Below are positions 1 through 5,137 of a stretch of 5,137 nt of DNA, in pieces. A program made the position numbers and the translations under genes. The stretch is from Candidatus Krumholzibacteriota bacterium (GTDB lineage Bacteria; Krumholzibacteriota; Krumholzibacteriia; Krumholzibacteriales; Krumholzibacteriaceae). The notes under the pieces were generated by a model. It made no database searches and was not told the DNA's origin. It was given only the letters and a program-made list of their open reading frames with translations. The stretch spans positions 1-5,137 of the forward strand of contig DAOVNN010000226.1 of assembly GCA_030630165.1 (NCBI GenBank). The letters run 5' to 3'. Positions within the stretch are counted from its first letter, which is position 1, and each line of letters starts with the position of its first letter.

Positions 1-867
1 CAGGTCGGCGGCGGTGAAATAGGCGGCGACCTCTTCGTTCGCTATATATCTGTCGACGAATACTATGCTCTCCGACACACCGAGCTGGTCGGCCAGCTCG
101 AAGTAGGGCGCGCTGTCCTCGTAGAACTCTCCGACGACGAGGAGCTTCGCTCCCGTCCGTTCGACGATCGCGGGCATCGCCTCGATCAGGTGGCGCAGAC
201 CCTTGTAGGGGCGTATCAGTCCGAAGAAGAGAAGGAGTGGGCCCTCCCCCTCTCCGAGCGAGGCGCGGGCCTCATCCATTGTCATCTCGCCGCTCCTGAA
301 AAAATCGAATATCGGAAGGGGATGTGAGGTCACATTCGCCTTCTTCTTTATCCTGAGCAGATTGCTTCTGCCCTCCTGCGACTGGACGATAAATGCGTGG
401 GGCAATAGAAAGGCCATCGATGAGAGGACCCTGTCGATCGGCGAGGTCTCGTGCGGAACGACGTTGTGACAGATAAAGACGATCTTTGTCGAGCTCAGCA
501 TCCTCAGGATCGCGCATATCTTCACCAGCGCCGGCGCGAAGTAGGGATGCCACCACTGTACCACGGTCACATCGGGCTTCATCCGGACGATCCGGAACCC
601 GGCCCTGACCCAGGTGAAGGGATTGATGGAATCTATCAGCCGCTCCGATTCGACGCGGTGAGTGGATCCGCTCTCGTCGTACTGAGTCTTTCCGGGGAAG
701 AGAAAATCGGGGTAGAGCCTCGAATAATTGATGACGCTCACGTCATGCCGCCCGGCCAGTTCCCGGGCAAGGCTCGTGTTGTAATGTGAGATACCACCGC
801 GAAAGGGCCAGGCCGGCCCCACGAGGCAGATCCTGAGTCTCCGGACTGATTCTTCGCTACTGGTCAT
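1..867 (-). CDS. GT4-family (GT-B fold) glycosyltransferase, C-terminus cut by window edge
   Basis: The frame is open from ATG at 867..865 to the left edge, giving 289 residues; I translated it by hand and found no stop. The N-terminal domain starts LRICLVGPAWPFAGGISHY (11-29), the usual glycine-rich opening of GT-B retaining transferases. HNVVPHE (134-140) follows in the acceptor domain. The C-terminal donor-binding domain begins near 208, with LLFFGLIRPYKG (212-223), where R219 and K222 match the phosphate-binding Arg/Lys of the family, then LLVVGEFYED (242-251) and NEEVAAYFTAADL (277-289). The ExxxxxxxE donor-sugar motif and roughly the last 80-100 residues lie outside the window. A TAG codon directly precedes the ATG in frame, so the start cannot lie further upstream. 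The Shine-Dalgarno is weak, and the start overlaps the upstream glycosyltransferase gene by 11 bp, which suggests translational coupling. The enzyme is probably cytoplasmic, transferring a sugar from a nucleotide donor to a surface glycan. Donor and acceptor cannot be told from the sequence. Confidence 0.93.
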   Translation of the reverse strand, partial: MTSSEESVRRLRICLVGPAWPFRGGISHYNTSLARELAGRHDVSVINYSRLYPDFLFPGKTQYDESGSTHRVESERLIDSINPFTWVRAGFRIVRMKPDVTVVQWWHPYFAPALVKICAILRMLSSTKIVFICHNVVPHETSPIDRVLSSMAFLLPHAFIVQSQEGRSNLLRIKKKANVTSHPLPIFDFFRSGEMTMDEARASLGEGEGPLLLFFGLIRPYKGLRHLIEAMPAIVERTGAKLLVVGEFYEDSAPYFELADQLGVSESIVFVDRYIANEEVAAYFTAADL

Positions 868-1822
868 CTATCTCGTATTCACGGAAGGAGAAGGTCTTCT
901 TCATCGTCGAGGAATACAGCTCGGCCAGCAGCCCGATAGAGCCGATCTGTATCGCGATCACGAGCATGATCAGACCGAGGACCATCACCGGCCTCACGTG
1001 AAGCCCCTTTCCCATTATCCACTGCACGAGGAAGTAGAGGTTGATCAGACCGCCGCCGGCAAAGAATAAAAAGGCTATCCTGCCGAAAAGATGGAGCGGC
1101 GTGGTAGACCGGCGCGTTATGAACATTACCGTCATCAGGTCGAACATACCGTTGAGGAGCCGTTTCGCCCCGTACTTGCTCTTGCCGAACTGCCTCTCGA
1201 AGTGAGAGACCTTCATCTCCCCTATCCTGAAGCCCTCCCATCCGGCCAGCACCGGGATGAACCTGTGGAGCTCGCCGTGGATATGGACCCTCTTGACTAC
1301 CTCCCTGCGGTATACCTTCAGCCCGCAGTTGAAGTCATGAAGCTTGATCCCGCTCGCGACCGACGTGGTGAAATTAAAGAGCTTTGACGGCCAGGTCTTG
1401 GTGATTGGGTCCTGCCTGTTCCGCTTCCACCCGGAGATCAGGTCGTACCCCTCGTCGAGCTTTGCGATCATCGCGGGGATCTCGTCCGGATTGTCCTGAA
1501 GGTCGGCATCGATAGTCACGACTATCTCACCCTTTGCCGCCTTGAACCCCTCGTCGAGAGCAGGGGATTTTCCGTAGTTTCTCGAGAAGCTGATCACCTT
1601 GACCCGCCTGTCGCTCTCCCTGAGCCTTTTGATGATCTGCAGCGACGAATCGGCAGAACCGTCGTCGACAAAGATCAGTTCGTGGGCGGAGGCAGACCCC
1701 TCGAGCATTGCGGTGAGCTGCCTGTAAAGCTCTTCGAGGCTTCCTTCCTCGTTGTATGTCGGGATGATCACCGTAACACTGTATTTTTTTGTGTTTTCCA
1801 AGAACGACCTCCGGTCTTCCAT
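857..1822 (-). CDS. GT2 polyprenyl-phosphate glycosyltransferase (DPM1/GtrB/ArnC-like)
   Basis: This 321-residue protein has a GT-A catalytic domain followed by two membrane helices. Visible motifs are PTYNEE (21-26), DDGS (53-56, nucleotide binding), DADLQD (105-110, with the DxD metal/donor motif at 105-107), DFNCGLKVYRR (163-173), HGELHRFIP (182-190) and FGKSKYG (212-218). This order is typical of dolichol-/undecaprenyl-phosphate sugar synthases. Hydrophobic segments at about 246-270 and 279-302 match the C-terminal helix pair of GtrB-type enzymes. The expected reaction is transfer of a sugar from a nucleotide donor to polyprenyl phosphate at the inner face of the cytoplasmic membrane. The sugar (glucose, mannose, GalA or other) cannot be read from the sequence. 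The ATG lies 1 bp after the stop of the epimerase gene but has no Shine-Dalgarno. A TTG at codon 8 (1801..1799) has GGAGG six bases ahead of it, so the real protein may be 314 residues. The stop is TAG at 859..857, inside the next gene. Confidence 0.95.
   Translation of the reverse strand: MEDRRSFLENTKKYSVTVIIPTYNEEGSLEELYRQLTAMLEGSASAHELIFVDDGSADSSLQIIKRLRESDRRVKVISFSRNYGKSPALDEGFKAAKGEIVVTIDADLQDNPDEIPAMIAKLDEGYDLISGWKRNRQDPITKTWPSKLFNFTTSVASGIKLHDFNCGLKVYRREVVKRVHIHGELHRFIPVLAGWEGFRIGEMKVSHFERQFGKSKYGAKRLLNGMFDLMTVMFITRRSTTPLHLFGRIAFLFFAGGGLINLYFLVQWIMGKGLHVRPVMVLGLIMLVIAIQIGSIGLLAELYSSTMKKTFSFREYEIDDQ
1808..1812 (-). promoter_or_regulatory. Candidate ribosome binding site for an internal TTG start of the GT2 gene
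   Basis: The minus strand reads GGAGG here, then six bases (TCGTTC), then an in-frame TTG at 1801..1799. The site lies inside codons 4-5 of the longer ATG reading. No purine-rich sequence precedes the ATG at 1822..1820, which follows ATTCCTGAC. Starting at TTG would give a protein beginning MENTKKYSVTVIIPTYNEE, a normal N-terminus for this family. The spacing is good, but which start is used is inference. Confidence 0.5.
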
Positions 1823-1823
1823 G

Positions 1824-2765
1824 TCAGGAATGGTTCCGGTACCATTCGACCTCGCGCTTCAGTCCCTCTTCCAGGCCTATGGTCGGTTTGAATCCGAGCT
1901 CCCGCGCGGCCTTCGATGTATCGGCCCACGTATCGAGAACATCGCCTCTCGCCTTCTCCATGAAACGGACAGGTGGATCGCCGCCCGTTTCCCGGCGGAT
2001 TATCTCGATGACATCGAGGACCGAGCTCCTGCTTCCGCCCCCGATATTGAATATTCTCCCGTCTCCCTTATATCGGGAGGCGAGCACGTTCGCCTCGACC
2101 GCGTCGAGGACGAATGTAAAGTCTCTTGTCTGTTTCCCGTCGCCGTATACCTCGATCTCGCCGCCGCCCAGGGCCGCCATTATAAACCTGCTGAATGCCA
2201 TGTCGGGCCTCTGCCTCGGGCCGAAGACGGTGAAATACCGCAGGGCCGCGTAACGCACCCCGAAGTTGACGCGGTAGAGCTCACACAGATGCTCAGCCGA
2301 AAGCTTTGTCGCCCCGTAAGGTGAAACGGGGCTGGTAACATGCTCCTCGCGCATCGGGAGGTCTCTCGTGTCGCCGTACACAGAGCTCGAGCTGGAATAG
2401 ACTATGGGGATCCCCGTATCCTTCATCGCCTCGAGCAGCTTCTGGGTAGCGAGTATGTTCGAATCGATGTAGTGCGAGAACTCCGCCCCCCAGCTCCTCC
2501 TCACACCGGCCTGCGCAGCGAGGTGAAATACGCACGAGACGCCTTCGAGATGCCTGGCGAGCTGGCAACTGTTGAGATCCTCTTCGACGAGGGTGAAATC
2601 CCCCGATGAAGCCAGCCCGGAGATGTTCATCCTCTTTCTCCGCGGATCGTAATAATCCGTGAAGCTGTCGATACCGGTGACCGTCCATCCGTCGGAGACG
2701 AGTCTCTCGCACAGATGTGATCCGATGAACCCTGCCGCTCCGGTTACCAGTGCCTTATCGCTCAA
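1824..2765 (-). CDS. NAD-dependent UDP-sugar 4-epimerase (UDP-glucuronate/UDP-glucose 4-epimerase type)
   Basis: With a TTG start at 2765..2763 this is a 313-residue extended short-chain dehydrogenase, the normal length for the family. The Rossmann motif GAAGFIG is at 9-15, D33 ends the second strand (NAD ribose binding), and HLAAQAGVR spans 81-89. The Ser run 124-128 (SSSSSVYG) and Y150-x-x-x-K154 form the catalytic site. TDYYDPRRKRMN (36-47) and RYFTVFGPRQRPDMAF (176-191) resemble UDP-glucuronate 4-epimerases more than classical GalE. RDFTFVLD (214-221) and the C-terminal WADTSKAARELGF segment (280-292) also fit. The expected reaction is C4 inversion, UDP-GlcA to UDP-GalA or UDP-Glc to UDP-Gal; motifs alone do not settle the substrate, and a related epimerase or decarboxylase is possible. 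The frame is open further upstream, but that translation is arginine/serine-rich antisense-free shadow of the DUF2723 gene in another frame. The TTG has a strong Shine-Dalgarno and sits at the expected distance from the first strand. The start overlaps the upstream gene by 11 bp. Confidence 0.94.
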   Translation of the reverse strand: MSDKALVTGAAGFIGSHLCERLVSDGWTVTGIDSFTDYYDPRRKRMNISGLASSGDFTLVEEDLNSCQLARHLEGVSCVFHLAAQAGVRRSWGAEFSHYIDSNILATQKLLEAMKDTGIPIVYSSSSSVYGDTRDLPMREEHVTSPVSPYGATKLSAEHLCELYRVNFGVRYAALRYFTVFGPRQRPDMAFSRFIMAALGGGEIEVYGDGKQTRDFTFVLDAVEANVLASRYKGDGRIFNIGGGSRSSVLDVIEIIRRETGGDPPVRFMEKARGDVLDTWADTSKAARELGFKPTIGLEEGLKREVEWYRNHS

Positions 2766-5137
2766 TTTGCCTCCCTGACGAATCCGGCGCCGGCGATCCG
2801 CCGGATCCGAACTCAGTATCGAGTACCTGGTCGATGTTGTCGTACAAGTTCCTGAATTCACGGTCTCCCGGGTTGTCGTCGAGCCAGCTGCGGATGAATA
2901 CCTTCGCCTGCTCCCTCCTGCCGAGCATCGCCGACATCCTGAACCCGTGCCCGAAGAGATCCCTGTGTCCCGGCGCGGCGATGACCGCCTTTTCGAGGAT
3001 TTCGAGCGCACCTTCCATGTCGCCGCGGTCCTCGTAGATGCTCACAAGACCAATCCAGAAGACACCGTTCGAAGGATCGCGATCGATCTCCCTCCTGTAA
3101 TGCTCCACCGCCTTATCGAAATATCCGGCACGGCTGTAGTACAGGCCGAGGTATCTCCTCGAGAAATCGAAATCGGGATTGAGGCTGTAAGATAGTTCGG
3201 CCCACCTGATCGCCTCGACGAAATCTTTCCTCACCGAAGCCTTCTGGGCAAGTTGAAACGCTGCTACCGCGAAGTTGATGAACATGCCGCGGATGTCGGG
3301 CGTCCTGTAGATCGACTCGTCGACCTTCCAGTCGCTGGTAAGCACTCCGCGGAATTCGTAGATATCTTCGAAATTGCGTTTCGTCTGGAACTCGTTGATC
3401 TGGAACTTCTTTTTACCGGTGACCAGCTTGCGGACCATTCCCTGCATCTCGAGATGCTCGGCGTAGGGATTCCAGATCTCCGGGGGAACGGTCACGGCGA
3501 CATAGATCGGCCGCTTCCAGTTCGCCTCCTGTATTATATGCTGCATTATGAGATCGCGTCTCCACGCTACACCGCCGTCCTTGAGCACCATGGGACGGAC
3601 CCTCTCGATCTCTGAGTCGGTCAGCGTTACCGGAACAGACGGTTTGCGGTCTCGGAGCTGCCTGATGTACCAGCTCGTGTTGAGCAGGGAGAGATTGGCA
3701 ATGTTCACGTCGGGCCTGAACCCCTCGACCATCTGGATGTACCAGAGCGGATATGTGTCGTTGTCGCCGTTGGTGAATATGATCGCGTCGGGCTCGAGCC
3801 CCGCAAGTATGTTGTACGCGTAGTCGCGGGGAACATAGTCCTGTGAACGGTCGTGGCTGAACCACTGGTGCTTCGCGGGCATGATCGCCATGATCACCAG
3901 GACGACCGCCAGGGCGGCCGACCACTTCAGCGCGTCTTTCGATCTCGCCCTGACTTCATCGATGACCAGCGTGATCAGCGCCGTCGCCCCTATACCGATG
4001 AATATCGTGAAGTAGAGAAACGCCCCGCCGTAGAAGTAGTCGCGCTCCCTGACCTCGCTGTCGCTGAAGTTGAGGAATATGATCAGACCGACCGAGTTGA
4101 GCGCCAGTACGGTGAAGTTCAGCACCCACGTCTTCTTATCCCTGAGGAAGTTCGCCACGATCCCCCATATCCCCAGCGTCAGCGGGACGATAACGCTCGC
4201 TACCCCGAGGTTGAAGAATCCGAGGCGCACATCGCCGAGAAGCCTGAACTGCTCGGTGAAGTAGTTCATAAAGTGCCGTATCTGAAAAATCGGCGAAGCC
4301 TTCCTAGCGAAGACGTTTATCGGGGGGTACTGCTCCCTGCGCAGATGAGCGTACATGGCGTCCCAGTTCTGCGGATCGACCATGTCTATCGCGGGGTCGT
4401 GGAACGAACGGATGAACATGAACAGGTGGACCGATACGCCGAGGATGAAGAGCAGTGTCGCGTAAAGTGCGAACTTTCCCTTCGAGAGAGTACACCATAT
4501 GAGAAGGACGGCGAACAGGGCCAGCCCGCCCTGAGTCAGCGGGGTGCTTCTGTGAAGTGTCATGTCGGCGAGAACAACGGCCATGCCGAAGGTGAATACG
4601 ATCAGTTCCGTGCTGGTGAACGATTTCTCCTTCACCATCAGTATCATCAGGAAGATCCCGCCGTAGACCAGTATCGTACCAAGATGAAAACCTATGCCGA
4701 GAGAGAGAAGATAGAGGACCAGAAGTATGAGATTTCTCGAATGGCCGCCCCTCTGCGCCTCGAGATCGGCGATCGCCTTCGCCGCATCGCCTCCCTTCGA
4801 TACTTTAAGCTCGTCGCGCTCCGCGCTGCCTGCTCTTCCGGCCGGATCGCGGAGCCATCTCAGCGCGAGATATGTGCACAGGCCCATCACGAAAGCGCTG
4901 AGAGCGTAGACCTCAGCCTCTATCGCGTCGGTCCAGTAAGTGTCGCTGAACATCAGGAAGAGCGAGCCCACGAGCCCGCCCGCGTGAGCGGCGATCCTCC
5001 CGACAGCTGTCTTCGCCTCTCCGAACATGAACCGGACGACCTCGACGATGATCAGGTAGATCATCGTGACGCCGAGAGCGGCGGTGAAAGCCGAGAGGAG
5101 ATTCACCCTCTGCGCTACCGAGAGGCCTACGGGAAGC
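2755..5137 (-). CDS. DUF2723 (TMEM260-like, GT-C-type) membrane protein with C-terminal TPR region, N-terminus cut by window edge
   Basis: The frame is open from the right edge to TAA at 2757..2755, giving 793 visible residues (numbered from the edge). GTG at 5106..5104 could be read as a start, but it is the Val of RVNLLSA (10-16), a conserved internal motif of DUF2723 proteins, and the preceding LPVGLSVAQ also fits the family. The true start, with the first helix and outer loop, is therefore missing. About eleven or twelve hydrophobic segments span 10-420. Family motifs include SDTYW...EAEVYALSA (64-81), HLRREQYP (264-271), FSDSEVRERDYFYG (357-370), TNGDNDTYPLWY (455-466) and LNTSWYIRQL (485-494). 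A soluble domain follows at about 430-610, then three or four TPR-like helical pairs (about 618-755), and a Gly/Ser/Pro tail. A charged, probably cytoplasmic loop occupies 96-134. Human TMEM260 in this family is an O-mannosyltransferase. By analogy this protein may move a sugar from a polyprenyl-phosphate donor to an extracytoplasmic acceptor, but bacterial members are largely uncharacterised. It overlaps the epimerase gene by 11 bp. Confidence 0.95.
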   Translation of the reverse strand, partial: LPVGLSVAQRVNLLSAFTAALGVTMIYLIIVEVVRFMFGEAKTAVGRIAAHAGGLVGSLFLMFSDTYWTDAIEAEVYALSAFVMGLCTYLALRWLRDPAGRAGSAERDELKVSKGGDAAKAIADLEAQRGGHSRNLILLVLYLLSLGIGFHLGTILVYGGIFLMILMVKEKSFTSTELIVFTFGMAVVLADMTLHRSTPLTQGGLALFAVLLIWCTLSKGKFALYATLLFILGVSVHLFMFIRSFHDPAIDMVDPQNWDAMYAHLRREQYPPINVFARKASPIFQIRHFMNYFTEQFRLLGDVRLGFFNLGVASVIVPLTLGIWGIVANFLRDKKTWVLNFTVLALNSVGLIIFLNFSDSEVRERDYFYGGAFLYFTIFIGIGATALITLVIDEVRARSKDALKWSAALAVVLVIMAIMPAKHQWFSHDRSQDYVPRDYAYNILAGLEPDAIIFTNGDNDTYPLWYIQMVEGFRPDVNIANLSLLNTSWYIRQLRDRKPSVPVTLTDSEIERVRPMVLKDGGVAWRRDLIMQHIIQEANWKRPIYVAVTVPPEIWNPYAEHLEMQGMVRKLVTGKKKFQINEFQTKRNFEDIYEFRGVLTSDWKVDESIYRTPDIRGMFINFAVAAFQLAQKASVRKDFVEAIRWAELSYSLNPDFDFSRRYLGLYYSRAGYFDKAVEHYRREIDRDPSNGVFWIGLVSIYEDRGDMEGALEILEKAVIAAPGHRDLFGHGFRMSAMLGRREQAKVFIRSWLDDNPGDREFRNLYDNIDQVLDTEFGSGGSPAPDSSGRQIER
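2770..2776 (-). promoter_or_regulatory. Ribosome binding site fixing the TTG start of the epimerase gene
   Basis: The minus strand reads AGGGAGG, then CAAA, then TTG at 2765..2763. The GGAGG core is four bases from the start, slightly tight but usable. The site is embedded in the last codons (Ser-Gly-Arg-Gln) of the upstream DUF2723 gene. No in-frame ATG or GTG lies close by at a position that would give a sensible Rossmann N-terminus. Confidence 0.75.
2782..2806 (-). other. Perfect 8-bp inverted repeat (potential mRNA hairpin) ahead of the epimerase RBS
   Basis: ATCCGGCG at 2782-2789 is the exact reverse complement of CGCCGGAT at 2799-2806, with a nine-base loop. After one mismatch, two further bases pair on each side. 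In the mRNA the hairpin would end five bases before the AGGGAGG of the epimerase gene. It lies within the codons for the Gly/Ser/Pro-rich C-terminal tail of the DUF2723 protein. No T-tract follows on the transcribed strand, so it is not an intrinsic terminator. It may modulate translation or simply reflect GC-rich linker codons. Confidence 0.45.

Noticed and set aside
451..789. Plus-strand open frame of 112 codons
   Set aside because: It is antisense to the GT4 gene, whose reading frame shows conserved motifs along its whole length.
879..1241. Minus-strand 120-codon frame inside the GT2 gene
   Set aside because: It is an out-of-frame shadow of the conserved C-terminal half of the glycosyltransferase, with no domain of its own.
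1752..2324. Plus-strand open frame of 190 codons opposite the epimerase and GT2 genes
   Set aside because: It lies antisense to two well-supported genes, crosses their junction, has no recognisable domain, and is expected from the GC-rich codon pattern.
2782..2806. Intrinsic terminator at the inverted repeat
   Set aside because: The stem is followed by AGGGAGG and a start codon rather than a run of T, and it lies inside a coding region.
2766..3011. Upstream extension of the epimerase frame to an ATG at 3011
   Set aside because: The translation is Arg/Ser/Thr-rich low-complexity sequence read from another frame of the DUF2723 gene. The TTG at 2765 with its RBS gives a normal family N-terminus.
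3413..3925. Minus-strand 170-codon frame inside the DUF2723 gene
   Set aside because: It is an out-of-frame shadow, rich in Arg, Gly and His, overlapping the conserved NGDNDTYP region of the real protein.
1..5137. CRISPR array, tRNA, insertion sequence or attachment site
   Set aside because: No direct-repeat/spacer pattern, cloverleaf, transposase motif or terminal inverted repeats were seen; coding sequence fills essentially the whole window.

Overview
All four genes in this 5.1 kb window lie on the minus strand and read right to left. They are packed without spacers: neighbours overlap by 11 bp, sit 1 bp apart, and overlap by 11 bp again. This looks like the inside of a single transcription unit for cell-surface glycan or glycoprotein assembly. 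Neither end of the unit is in the window. The first gene runs in from the right edge and the last runs out of the left edge.

In transcription order the genes are: (1) a large polytopic membrane protein of the DUF2723 / TMEM260-like family (GT-C-type, protein O-mannosyltransferase-related) with a C-terminal TPR region, N-terminus cut off by the window edge; (2) an NAD-dependent extended-SDR nucleotide-sugar epimerase, best matched to UDP-glucuronate/UDP-glucose 4-epimerases, starting at a TTG codon; (3) a family 2 glycosyltransferase of the polyprenyl-phosphate-sugar synthase type (DPM1/GtrB/ArnC-like) with two C-terminal membrane helices; (4) a GT4-type (GT-B fold) glycosyltransferase whose C-terminus is cut off by the left edge.

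The parts fit a plausible pathway. The epimerase would make a UDP-hexose or UDP-uronic acid, the GT2 enzyme would load a sugar onto a polyprenyl phosphate at the cytoplasmic face, and the DUF2723 protein could use such a lipid-linked sugar on the periplasmic side. The GT4 enzyme would add sugars to a lipid-linked or surface glycan in the cytoplasm. The families are read from sequence motifs. The coupling between the genes is inference.

The organism is a bacterium with moderately GC-rich DNA that still uses ATA (Ile) and AGG/AGA (Arg) codons freely and tolerates TTG starts. DUF2723 proteins with C-terminal TPRs are common in the FCB superphylum and related uncultured lineages, so a Gram-negative of that kind is a reasonable but low-confidence guess. 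There are no tRNA or rRNA genes, mobile elements, CRISPR arrays, promoters or terminators that I can support, and no gene-free stretch longer than a few bases.
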